Notes under the pieces: generated by a model
Database searches by the model: none
Told to the model about the DNA's origin: nothing
What the model saw: the letters and a program-made list of their open reading frames with translations, nothing else
Assembly: GCA_049302575.1 (NCBI GenBank)
Contig: JBAQMG010000075.1
Span: 1-33,956, forward strand
DNA length: 33,956 nt
Direction: 5' to 3'
Source: JBAQMG01 sp049302575
GTDB taxonomy: Bacteria > Bacillota > Desulfitobacteriia > Desulfitobacteriales > Desulfitobacteriaceae
Shown here: positions 14,954-22,770 of the stretch, one piece after another
Position numbering within the stretch: the first letter of the stretch is position 1
How the letters are laid out: every line of letters starts with the position of its first letter
Made by a program: the position numbers and the translations under genes

Positions 14954-15089
14954 TTATTCAGAGCTACGTCCAAGCAGATGTTTCTCAAAATCTTCACACA
15001 GCTTATCTATCAAATTGTCCATTTCTTTGAAGAAATAAATAATGTTCTTCAGCACAGTAATGTCTTTTGAGCATCGCCCGTTTGGTGTG
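14954..15089 (-). other. Possible coding remnant without a start
   Basis: Between the J-like gene and the PLP pseudogene the minus strand holds an open frame of about 44 codons with protein-like composition (ITVLKNIIYFFKEMDNLIDK then LCEDFEKHLLGRSSE), ending at TAA 14954-14956. It has no start codon with a ribosome site. It looks like the C-terminal tail of a lost helical protein. I do not recognise the family. Confidence 0.25.
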
Positions 15090-16352
15090 TCAGAGTTTTA
15101 ACTGTCGTCGTGCCTCGCGATTGAGATTTTGCACCCGTTCGACAAACATTTCGTCCCATTTATTTTGAAAGGCTCTATAAATTAATGGGTACTTCTTCCG
15201 TAAGGTAATAACCCCACGTGCAAACATCTCGTCAACATGAAGATCTTCACCCGCTTCGCTATCGAGAAAAGGAACACCACAACGCAAAAACAAAAGGTCT
15301 TCAGGGTCTCTATAGTCCTTGTATAACCACATATAGGCATAAAACATAATCGGAGAAAAAATGGCATCATCCTGTCTGATTCTGTTGACTTCTTTCTCCA
15401 CCCGCATCAATTCCTGGGTTTTTTTGTGCTGTTCTCGTACCTCAGGATTCTTAGAATCAATGTAATACAGAAAATCTATAAACATTTCCGCTTCTCGAAA
15501 GCGGCCGACATCAAAAAAACCATCGTGTTCAAATTGTAGAGCTTCTATGATCAACCGTTTGTCCTCTTCATTTTGAACTGACTTTAAGAGTTTACGAATA
15601 CGTTGTTGAATTTTCGATTTAAAACTCCACTGTTCCAGTTCAAACATTGTATTGAGCCAATAAATGAAGATAGCAATATCCCCCGGGGTTTCCGTGCCAG
15701 GCTCAGGAATTAGTGTCATAACGAGGTCCCATAAGTCATCTTCGAGACCTAAGTCAGTATAAACGTCTGTGAGCAAGCTATAAAACATAGGCAACTCATC
15801 TGAAAATTTTGAACGGGCTTCATTTAAGACCAGTAAGGCTTCTTCAGGTTCCTCTGCATTGAGTAACATTCTAGCCTTGGCAACCAGAAGCGTGGCTCTA
15901 TCCTTGACAGGAGCGTGTTTCTCCGCAATTTCAAAATGTTCATAAAATGCAGGAAGATCCTCATCGAGAAGCACAATCTGAGCCCAAACAAGATGTATAT
16001 TATGATCTTCAGGTATAAGCTCCACAAGCTGTTTTACAAGATCTTCTGCTTTAGCATAATTTCCTTCTTCGACATATTTCCAGATATCTTCTATCATTTT
16101 CTCAAGTTTACCGTCGTACTTACGCATCAGGTCGTATTGTCGTCGTTTCAAGGGGTCTCTTAGAGTCTCATACGCTCGACGGATTTGTTGAAATTCATCT
16201 GGATTGGTTTCAGGAGGATTGGACTTGACTGCCGCAATATACTTTTGTTTGATCGATTCTTGGGTTGCATTAGCTCTAAGTCCAAGGATCTTATAGAAAT
16301 TTTCCAGTTTTGGTTTCCTCGATCGGCTCCGAGAAGGTTTCTTGGTTTCCAT
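15090..16352 (-). CDS. J-like domain/TPR co-chaperone with NPP in place of HPD
   Basis: The protein has 420 residues from ATG 16350-16352, with GGGGGAG 4 bases upstream. It begins with a basic tail, then a J-like domain at 18-75 (FYKILGLRANATQESIKQKY, RRAYETLRDPLKRRQYD). The loop between helices II and III reads KSNPPETNP, so the invariant HPD needed to stimulate Hsp70 ATPase is NPP (45-47). The rest is alpha-helical, with TPR-like repeats (about 85-260, with EEGNYAKAEDLVKQ and EEPEEALLVLNEA) and an acidic bias. It starts 10 bases after the Hsp70 stop. The layout says dedicated co-chaperone for that Hsp70; the altered motif says a non-standard interaction. Client and process are unknown. Confidence 0.85.
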   Translation of the reverse strand: METKKPSRSRSRKPKLENFYKILGLRANATQESIKQKYIAAVKSNPPETNPDEFQQIRRAYETLRDPLKRRQYDLMRKYDGKLEKMIEDIWKYVEEGNYAKAEDLVKQLVELIPEDHNIHLVWAQIVLLDEDLPAFYEHFEIAEKHAPVKDRATLLVAKARMLLNAEEPEEALLVLNEARSKFSDELPMFYSLLTDVYTDLGLEDDLWDLVMTLIPEPGTETPGDIAIFIYWLNTMFELEQWSFKSKIQQRIRKLLKSVQNEEDKRLIIEALQFEHDGFFDVGRFREAEMFIDFLYYIDSKNPEVREQHKKTQELMRVEKEVNRIRQDDAIFSPIMFYAYMWLYKDYRDPEDLLFLRCGVPFLDSEAGEDLHVDEMFARGVITLRKKYPLIYRAFQNKWDEMFVERVQNLNREARRQLKL

Positions 16353-16362
16353 GCCGCTCCCC

Positions 16363-18243
16363 CTAAACTTCTAAATCAATCAAAGTATCCGTCGCTTCAT
16401 CAATAACACGTTGTAAGAGATCAATATCGTCTCCCGCCAAAGTGTCCTGTAAAGAAATTATGAGTTTTTCAAGCCGAGTACGTTCTTGGCCCTTGAATTC
16501 TCCCAGTAAATCTTGCGCACGTTCCAGCAAAGCGGCTGCTTCCGTATGCAAGACAGTGGAAGAATTGTCGATCTCTAAACTATCAGCGTTTGAGTTGGTT
16601 GGCGATTCGTTCATAAATGTCCACTCATCATCTTCGTCCTCAGCGAAATCTTCCTCCAATTCGAAATCGTCAATAGCGGCCTGATTAAACAATGCTTCTA
16701 ACTTAGCTGCGCTTTCGGCGAAGGCTTCTTGAGAATCGCGGTTCAAGGCATCCTGAACTGTCACCGTCATAGCTTTGCCATTCGAAACACACTTAGCTGT
16801 CACTTCCAGAATGCCGTTTAAGTTGTAACGGTAGATAACTTCTAGTTTTTCCGCACCTGCATGGTTGGCTGGAATTCCAGCTAAGAGAAACTCGCCTAAT
16901 TGATGATTGTGTTTCACCCATTCATGTTCCCCTTGATAGATTTCAATCGAGGCTGAAGTTTGTCCATCCGCTGCGGTATAAAATGAATCAGAGCGGGTTA
17001 CCGGTATCGTCGTATTTCGAGGAAGGATGACGTGAAAACCCCCAGGGCGTACACTACCTCCTTTCCCCTCCTTCAAGACTGCAATTCCCATAGAAAAAGG
17101 CGCCACATCCGTAGCGATCAAGCCACTTCCAGCCAACGCACCAGATTTCAAACCTGCTTGGACAGCAGCTCCAAGCGCTACCGCCTCATCGGGATGAACA
17201 TCCGTGCGCGGCTCCTTCCCAAAATACTCCCGCATAATTTCGTGCACACGCGGAATGCGTGTAGAGCCCCCGACTAACAAAATTTCATCAATATCACTGG
17301 GTTTTAAGTCTGCATCCTGCAAAACCCTTTTCACACAGGTCAATGTTTCCAACAACAAGGTATCGATCAACTCTATAAACTGGGTGCGGGTAAATTCGAC
17401 AAGAAGTCCCACAGGACGGTTATTTTGCACAGTAACCAAAGGCAATGACACGGTCACTGATTTCTCCGTAGATAAGGTCATTTTAATTTTTTCAGCTTCA
17501 CTTTTAAGGAGAGCTTTAGCACGCAGATCTAAGCGCGGATCTACTCCATGTTCCCCCAGCATCCGTTCCGCCAACCAATCAACAATCTTCCAATCAAAAT
17601 CCTCTCCGCCAAGCAGGCTGTTTCCAGTCGATGCTTTGACTTCCAAGAGTCCGCTCATCATTTCGATGACTGAGACGTCGAAGGTTCCGCCCCCTAAATC
17701 ATAAACCAAAACGTGACGGTCTTCGTCGATATGCCCCAGTCCAAAAGCCAGAGCCGCTGCCGTTGGTTCATTAATAATGCGTTCCACCACAAACCCTGCC
17801 AGCTCTCCAGCCTGTTTCGTTGCCCGCCGTTGCTCATCTGTAAAGTAAGCTGGAACAGTGATTACAGCCTCTTTCTCCCCTTCGCCGAAATGAGCGTCAA
17901 CATAACTTTTTAGTTCTTTCAGAATCAAGGCCGAAATCTCTTGGGGGAGTAAGGCTTGTCCGGCTAAGGTGATTCGTTCTGTAGAACCCATCTTTCGTTT
18001 AACCGCAGCTATGGTACGATCAGGCATGGCAATCAGGGCCGCGCGTGCATCCTCACCGACAATGACCTTGCCCTGGAGGTCAATCAAAACTACGGAAGGG
18101 ATAATTCTCTTATTATGGGGAGATGGTACCATATCCGGTTTGCCCGAGTGAATGTAGGCCACCGCCGACGTAGTCGTTCCTAAATCTATGCCCACAATCG
18201 GTCGAAAGCTAGGTCGTTGACTGAGATCGTTATTATTTTTCAT
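16363..18243 (-). CDS. Atypical Hsp70 (DnaK/HscC-like) chaperone
   Basis: ATP-dependent Hsp70 of 626 residues. The start chosen is ATG 18241-18243, 6 bases after GGAGG; another ATG 6 bases earlier touches that site. The nucleotide domain is complete: GIDLGTTTSAVAY (18-30), RIINEPTAAALAFG with Arg156 matching DnaK Arg167, YDLGGGTFDVS (181-191), LLVGGSTRIP. The interdomain linker, VLLLDVTPLSLG in DnaK, is LIATDVAPFSMG (375-386), closer to HscC. A beta substrate domain (390-500) is followed by a very acidic stretch (526-540) and a short helical end, without the usual full lid. Its start overlaps the GrpE-like gene by 11 bases. It is a second, specialised Hsp70, not the housekeeping DnaK. Confidence 0.93.
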   Translation of the reverse strand: MKNNNDLSQRPSFRPIVGIDLGTTTSAVAYIHSGKPDMVPSPHNKRIIPSVVLIDLQGKVIVGEDARAALIAMPDRTIAAVKRKMGSTERITLAGQALLPQEISALILKELKSYVDAHFGEGEKEAVITVPAYFTDEQRRATKQAGELAGFVVERIINEPTAAALAFGLGHIDEDRHVLVYDLGGGTFDVSVIEMMSGLLEVKASTGNSLLGGEDFDWKIVDWLAERMLGEHGVDPRLDLRAKALLKSEAEKIKMTLSTEKSVTVSLPLVTVQNNRPVGLLVEFTRTQFIELIDTLLLETLTCVKRVLQDADLKPSDIDEILLVGGSTRIPRVHEIMREYFGKEPRTDVHPDEAVALGAAVQAGLKSGALAGSGLIATDVAPFSMGIAVLKEGKGGSVRPGGFHVILPRNTTIPVTRSDSFYTAADGQTSASIEIYQGEHEWVKHNHQLGEFLLAGIPANHAGAEKLEVIYRYNLNGILEVTAKCVSNGKAMTVTVQDALNRDSQEAFAESAAKLEALFNQAAIDDFELEEDFAEDEDDEWTFMNESPTNSNADSLEIDNSSTVLHTEAAALLERAQDLLGEFKGQERTRLEKLIISLQDTLAGDDIDLLQRVIDEATDTLIDLEV

Positions 18244-18898
18244 GGTCATCCTCCTGATAAGTAATTACCTGAGCTTTGCGAAGAAGTCTGCCGTCCTGAT
18301 AAATAAAGCCGCGCCTAACCACTTCGGCGATTTCATAGGGCAGAAAAAAACGAACGCCTTCCTCCATTGCATCTGTTCTGTTAGACTGCCGAACCACTGT
18401 TCCAATTGCTTCAGCCACCGTTGGGTTAAAACTAGTGCCAACTAATTGCATTTCGCCTATACCATTTATTTGCAAGGCTTGCAATACTTGATTTGTCCAA
18501 GTTCCCAGTAATTTAAGCCAATCTTCCTGCCCTTGCTCCCTCAAACTGGTCGCCAAAAGATCTAAGTCATCTAACCAAACGAGCAGAATTTCACTGACCT
18601 GTCCGATTTGCACTTCGAGAGTATCTAACTGTGCTTTATCGATTGTATACGCATCCTGCCATTGTTGCATAGCCTCTAAACGAGTATTTAACCCTTCAAA
18701 TTTTCCCTGAACCTCTTGCCCTGATTTATACTGGAGGCGGCTGAACTTACGTACTTGGTCACCGATTTCTGTCATTTGCTCTAAACTACCGGTTACTTGT
18801 TGATTGAGAAAAGTTAGGTGTTGATTGATTGGCATCAGTAGTTCCTGTACCTGTGCCAGAGTCTTATTATTTTTGCTGGTCCATAATTTCCATCTCAT
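18233..18898 (-). CDS. GrpE-like nucleotide exchange factor
   Basis: The protein has 221 residues from ATG 18896-18898, with GGGGAGA about 9 bases upstream; a GTG start at 18946 would add 16 residues. The N-terminal two thirds are long helices with coiled-coil character. The C-terminus (GTSFNPTVAEAIGTVVRQSN and IAEVVRRGFIYQDGRLLRKA) fits the GrpE beta domain 'F.P..H.A......G.V..V...GY...grvLRpA.V'. GrpE releases ADP from Hsp70. The overlap with the Hsp70 gene suggests translational coupling. It is more diverged than a housekeeping GrpE, with conserved His replaced. Confidence 0.85.
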   Translation of the reverse strand: MRWKLWTSKNNKTLAQVQELLMPINQHLTFLNQQVTGSLEQMTEIGDQVRKFSRLQYKSGQEVQGKFEGLNTRLEAMQQWQDAYTIDKAQLDTLEVQIGQVSEILLVWLDDLDLLATSLREQGQEDWLKLLGTWTNQVLQALQINGIGEMQLVGTSFNPTVAEAIGTVVRQSNRTDAMEEGVRFFLPYEIAEVVRRGFIYQDGRLLRKAQVITYQEDDHEK

Positions 18899-18958
18899 GT
18901 TTAGTAATCTCCCCGTTTGTAGTTCCCGATCTCCATACTTGTTCACTGTTCGACATAT

Positions 18959-18967
18959 ATAATATCA
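18959..18967 (-). promoter_or_regulatory. Extended -10 promoter of the chaperone operon
   Basis: On the minus strand TGATATTAT is an extended -10 about 60 bases before the GrpE-like start. No CIRCE repeat (TTAGCACTC-N9-GAGTGCTAA) is present, so HrcA control is not indicated. Confidence 0.45.
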
Positions 18968-19014
18968 TAAATTCTAGTAGTTAGGTCATAATCGTTGGAT
19001 ATATCCTTACTTAA

Positions 19015-19059
19015 TCATCCCTCTTGTACGCTCCACCACAGTGTCATTTTGTCACTCAT
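19015..19059 (-). CDS. 14-codon ORF directly after xdhC (micro-ORF or truncated gene)
   Basis: GAGGAG overlapping the xdhC stop lies 7 bases before ATG 19057-19059, which opens MSDKMTLWWSVQEG and then TGA. Position and ribosome site look like the next gene of the xdh operon, but the frame ends after 14 codons. It may be the stump of a lost downstream gene or a real micro-protein. Nothing after the stop resembles a continuation in other frames. Confidence 0.35.
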   Translation of the reverse strand: MSDKMTLWWSVQEG

Positions 19060-19070
19060 CTTATCGCTCC

Positions 19071-19589
19071 TCAATTTTTTCCTGCTTGTTGTTTATAATG
19101 AGGGCTATCAACACAGGTGCAAATATGCCCTTCCAAGGCTTTCTCCGCAGCTTTTAAGATACTTTGGTACCCTGTACAACGGCATAAATGCCCTGAGAGT
19201 TCTCTTTTAAGCTCATCTCGGGTGTACTCTTTGCCACTCTTCGTCAGAGCCGTAGTCGTCAAAACGAGCGCAGGAGTACAAAAACCGCACTGCACGGCTC
19301 CTTCTTCGACGAACGCCTGCTGTACTTTTGACAGTTCCCCGTTTTTAGAGGCCACACCCTCGATGGTCGTAAGCTGCTTACCGTCCGCCCAGACCGCCAA
19401 ATAAATGCAAGAGTCAAAGGGAATGCCGTCAATCAGCACGCTGCACGCCCCACATTCTCCAACCCCACAGCCTTTTTTGACTCCAGTATACCCTAAACGG
19501 TTTCTCAAGACTTCCAGCAACGATTCACGAACATCCACTTCAAAGCTCAGAGCTTTTCCATTGATCGTAAAGGCTATTCTTTTAAACAA
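19071..19589 (-). CDS. xdhC: Xanthine dehydrogenase-type iron-sulfur subunit
   Basis: Small electron-transfer subunit with two [2Fe-2S] clusters. With TTG 19587-19589 as start the product has 172 residues and begins MFKRIAFTINGK, as is normal; GGAGGTG lies 6 bases upstream. An upstream TTG at 19613 gives an atypical tail. The plant-type ferredoxin cluster is held by Cys41, 46, 49 and 61 (GCGVGECGAC), the second by Cys101, 104, 136 and 138 (QCGFC, LCRC). The start overlaps the stop of xdhB, so the genes are coupled. Together with xdhA and xdhB it forms a heterotrimer oxidising purines or a related heterocycle or aldehyde. Confidence 0.94.
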   Translation of the reverse strand: MFKRIAFTINGKALSFEVDVRESLLEVLRNRLGYTGVKKGCGVGECGACSVLIDGIPFDSCIYLAVWADGKQLTTIEGVASKNGELSKVQQAFVEEGAVQCGFCTPALVLTTTALTKSGKEYTRDELKRELSGHLCRCTGYQSILKAAEKALEGHICTCVDSPHYKQQAGKN

Positions 19590-20463
19590 GTTCCCCACCT
19601 CCAGCGTTGACAATGGCTACTTTCAGGGCTCTATGGGTGAGTTCCTCCACAAGATGTTCCCGATATTCCTGGGAAGCTCGCCAAGAGGTTCGTGCTTGTG
19701 TTGATTTTACAGCGAGTTTCCCAATCTCTGACAGTGTTTCGTTTGATATCAGCTTCCCTTTGGCATACGCTTCCGCTTCGAGGCATCTTAAAGGCGTGGG
19801 ACCTGCAACCCCGAGCCCGATTCTAACCTCAGCCAATGTTTTTCCCTGTAGCTTGCAAACAACGGCGACCGCAAGCGTGGCAATATCCATCGCTTTCCGC
19901 ATCGCAAACTTAATATAATGCCCCCCGAAGCCTTGATAATCTTCTGGAGCTATGATGATTTCAGTCAGGATTTCTCCAGATTGCAGGGCCACCTTGCCTG
20001 GCCCCAGATAAAATTCACGGATCGAAACAAGCCTGTCCCCTCGCTGATTCTGTATTTTCAACTGGGCATTGAGTGCAAACAACGAGGAGGCACTGTCTGC
20101 CGACGTCGCCCCGTTGCAGATATTTCCGCCGATGGTTGCTGCATTACGAATTTGAGGCCCCCCCATGGAAATAGCCGCTTCCGCTAAAATGGGGATAGCT
20201 TCTTGAATAATGGGCTCGTTAAAAATCTGAGTAAAGGTGGCCAACGAGCCGATAATAATCGTCCCGTCCGCTAATCTCCAGATACCTTCCAAACTTTTAA
20301 GCTTGCGAATACTCAAGAGTTCTGCCGCTTCTAGCTGTCCGCTGTGCATTTTGATAAGTATGTCTGTCCCACCCGCAATAATTCTCAGCTTGGGGTTTTC
20401 CGCGAGGAGCGCGGTTGCTTCGCTAATGGTTTCTACTTCAAAATACCCTTTAATATCGTACAT
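19582..20463 (-). CDS. xdhB: Xanthine dehydrogenase-type FAD subunit
   Basis: FAD-binding subunit of the molybdenum hydroxylase. The protein has 293 residues from ATG 20461-20463, with AAGGTGGTGA 4 bases upstream. LRIIAGGTDILIKM (about 26-39) and ATIGGNICNGATSADS (about 108-123) contact FAD; the second half is the CO-dehydrogenase flavoprotein C-terminal domain (VRIGLGVAGPTPLRC). It lies 15 bases after xdhA and overlaps xdhC. Length is typical of three-subunit enzymes. Confidence 0.94.
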   Translation of the reverse strand: MYDIKGYFEVETISEATALLAENPKLRIIAGGTDILIKMHSGQLEAAELLSIRKLKSLEGIWRLADGTIIIGSLATFTQIFNEPIIQEAIPILAEAAISMGGPQIRNAATIGGNICNGATSADSASSLFALNAQLKIQNQRGDRLVSIREFYLGPGKVALQSGEILTEIIIAPEDYQGFGGHYIKFAMRKAMDIATLAVAVVCKLQGKTLAEVRIGLGVAGPTPLRCLEAEAYAKGKLISNETLSEIGKLAVKSTQARTSWRASQEYREHLVEELTHRALKVAIVNAGGGELV

Positions 20464-20478
20464 CTTATCACCACCTTA

Positions 20479-22770
20479 CTAGATTAATCCAGCCTTTTTG
20501 AAACCCTCAAACACACGTTGCGGATTCAGCGGCAGCCGATTAAAGGCTACACCTGTCGCGTCCAGCACCGCGTTACGAATTGCGGGAGCCGGGCTAATCA
20601 CTGGGGGTTCTCCCAGCGATTTCACCCCAAATGGCCCCGTTGGATCCTCGGTTTCAATGAAGGCTACACCTATATCCGGAGTGTCCATAATAGTAGGAAG
20701 TTTGTAATCCAGTAAATTATTGTTAAGGGGTTTACCCGTTAAGTCATCAAAGAGCAATTGTTCGGACAGGGCATAACCTATGGCCATACTGACCCCACCC
20801 TGCACTTGTCCCTCAGCCATTTTTGGATTGACGATTTTTCCGGAATCATGGATATTGTAAATTTCCAAGACCTCTATTTTCCCTGTCTGAAGGTCAACCT
20901 CCACTTCTGCAAAGGTCACCCCAAAGGGTATTGCATTAATTCGGGCATTATTCGAGGTATCACTCGTAATGGGTTTGGCAAAAATCCGATCATAGTAAGA
21001 CTGCTTCGCGACTTTTTCCAATTCAATGACAAATTCACCCGAATGTTTATAGACAAGGTTTTGATCTTTGAGATCCATCATGTGTACAGGAATATCTAAC
21101 ATGCTTTGGGCAAACTCAAGAATTTTCTCCTTAACCTCTAACGCCGCCTTTTCCACTGCCATCCCGGTCACATAGGTTTGTCTTGAAGCGTAACAGCCCG
21201 TATCAAAGGGGGAAATGTCCGTGTCTTGGCTAGAAATCACATGTACCATTTCCATGGTAAGACCCAATACTTCAGCTACCATCTGAGCAAAAACCGTATC
21301 ACTGCCTTGTCCGGTGTCAGTTGCTCCAATTTGCAGTTGCACTGAGCCATCTTGGTTTAAGACCAGACGAGCACCCGCAAGTTCTAAAGCGACAGGATAG
21401 GTTCCTGAAGCATAACTAAAACAAGCCATGCCCACACCTCGGCGTTTATCCCCACTTTGCTCCTTATAGAAGGATTTTTTCTCATCCCACTTGATTAATT
21501 CCCTACCCTTGTCAAGACACTCACGAAGCCCACAGCTCATGACCTTATTTTGACTCAAAGGGTCCACATACCCGACTTGGACAAGGTTTTTCCTGCGGAG
21601 CTCGATGGGATCCAGCTTGAGTTTTTGGGCAATATCCTCAAGATGAGCCTCAAAAGCAAAAAATAGTTGCGGTGATCCGTACCCTCGCATCGCTCCAGCA
21701 ACTGGTAAGTTAGTGTAAACCGTTATGGGGTCATATTTTAAAGCCTTGGTCGGGTAGAGATAGCGGAATTTTCCTCCTGCACTAGCGACAATGGAATGAC
21801 CGTGGGAGGCGTAGGCTCCTGTATTGGAGATTGCTGAAATGTGAATTCCATTGAATTTTCCATCTTGGTTGATCCCAGTTTTGATCTTGAATTTGATAGC
21901 ATGACGAGTTCGCGTGTCGATCATGACTTCTTCCCGAGAAAGTTCCAGTTTCACTGGTCGACCACCCACAGCTAAGGTCATGGCCGCATTTAAAGGTTCG
22001 ATACAGACATCTTGTTTATTACCAAACCCCCCGCCAACATAAGGCTTAATCACACGCACCTTGCCCCAGGAAATTCCTAAAGCTTGCGCAACAATTCTGC
22101 GCACAACATGGGGAATCTGAGTCGAGGTCGTAATCACGATTCGTCCGTCCGTATCGACATAAGCATAGGACGTTTGGTTTTCCAGATGGCAATGCTGAAC
22201 AATGCTCGTTTCGTACTCCCCTTCAAAGATATGCTCCGATTCCGCAAAGGCTGCTTCCACATCCCCCAGCTCGAAGCCGCCCGCTGCTAAAATATTTCCT
22301 TGGCTCTCTTCGTGAATCAAAGGAGCTCCTTCTCGTAGCGCAGCCTCCGTACTCGTTAATGCTTCCAACACTTCATATTCAACATCAATCAGTTTCAAAG
22401 CTTTTTTAGCGATCAGTTCATCAGTCGCAATCACCGCCGCTACAGCGTCTCCCACAAATCTAACCTTCTTCGTCAAGATGAGCCGGTCTTCTTTATCTCT
22501 ATGGCCAGGTTCAAGTGCATAGGGATGTCCTGACGTTCCATATTTAATCAGCGGAACGTCTTTGTAGGTTAAGACAGACTCGACACCAGACAGGGCTTGT
22601 GCCTTACTTACATCGATCGCCTTAATCACAGCATGGGCATAGGGGCTACGCAGAATTTTCCCTACCAACATATCTCTAACAGAAAAATCATCCGTATAGG
22701 TAGCCTTACCTGTTACCTTGGCGATCGCATCGACTCTTCGAACGCTTTTTCCCACAATTGTGTAAGCCAT
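20479..22770 (-). CDS. xdhA: Xanthine dehydrogenase-type molybdenum subunit
   Basis: Catalytic subunit binding the molybdopterin cofactor. The protein has 763 residues from ATG 22768-22770, with GGAGGT 5 bases upstream. The N-terminal a/b hammerhead (GKATYTDDF...GKILRSPYAHA) is followed by cofactor motifs VGGGFGNKQD, AMRGYGSPQ (the substrate-facing Arg), ATDTGQGSDT and GCYASRQTYVTG, and ends with VKSLGEPP carrying the catalytic Glu. It matches the XdhA/XdhD class rather than the selenium-dependent class relic at 9132-9560. Its ATG directly abuts the stop of the ABC exporter gene. The substrate is probably xanthine or hypoxanthine, but related hydroxylases acting on nicotinate or aldehydes share these motifs. 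Confidence 0.92.
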   Translation of the reverse strand: MAYTIVGKSVRRVDAIAKVTGKATYTDDFSVRDMLVGKILRSPYAHAVIKAIDVSKAQALSGVESVLTYKDVPLIKYGTSGHPYALEPGHRDKEDRLILTKKVRFVGDAVAAVIATDELIAKKALKLIDVEYEVLEALTSTEAALREGAPLIHEESQGNILAAGGFELGDVEAAFAESEHIFEGEYETSIVQHCHLENQTSYAYVDTDGRIVITTSTQIPHVVRRIVAQALGISWGKVRVIKPYVGGGFGNKQDVCIEPLNAAMTLAVGGRPVKLELSREEVMIDTRTRHAIKFKIKTGINQDGKFNGIHISAISNTGAYASHGHSIVASAGGKFRYLYPTKALKYDPITVYTNLPVAGAMRGYGSPQLFFAFEAHLEDIAQKLKLDPIELRRKNLVQVGYVDPLSQNKVMSCGLRECLDKGRELIKWDEKKSFYKEQSGDKRRGVGMACFSYASGTYPVALELAGARLVLNQDGSVQLQIGATDTGQGSDTVFAQMVAEVLGLTMEMVHVISSQDTDISPFDTGCYASRQTYVTGMAVEKAALEVKEKILEFAQSMLDIPVHMMDLKDQNLVYKHSGEFVIELEKVAKQSYYDRIFAKPITSDTSNNARINAIPFGVTFAEVEVDLQTGKIEVLEIYNIHDSGKIVNPKMAEGQVQGGVSMAIGYALSEQLLFDDLTGKPLNNNLLDYKLPTIMDTPDIGVAFIETEDPTGPFGVKSLGEPPVISPAPAIRNAVLDATGVAFNRLPLNPQRVFEGFKKAGLI

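Noticed and set aside
18940..19060. CIRCE heat-shock operator before the GrpE-like gene
   Set aside because: I looked for TTAGCACTC and its inverted copy in the operon upstream region and did not find them.
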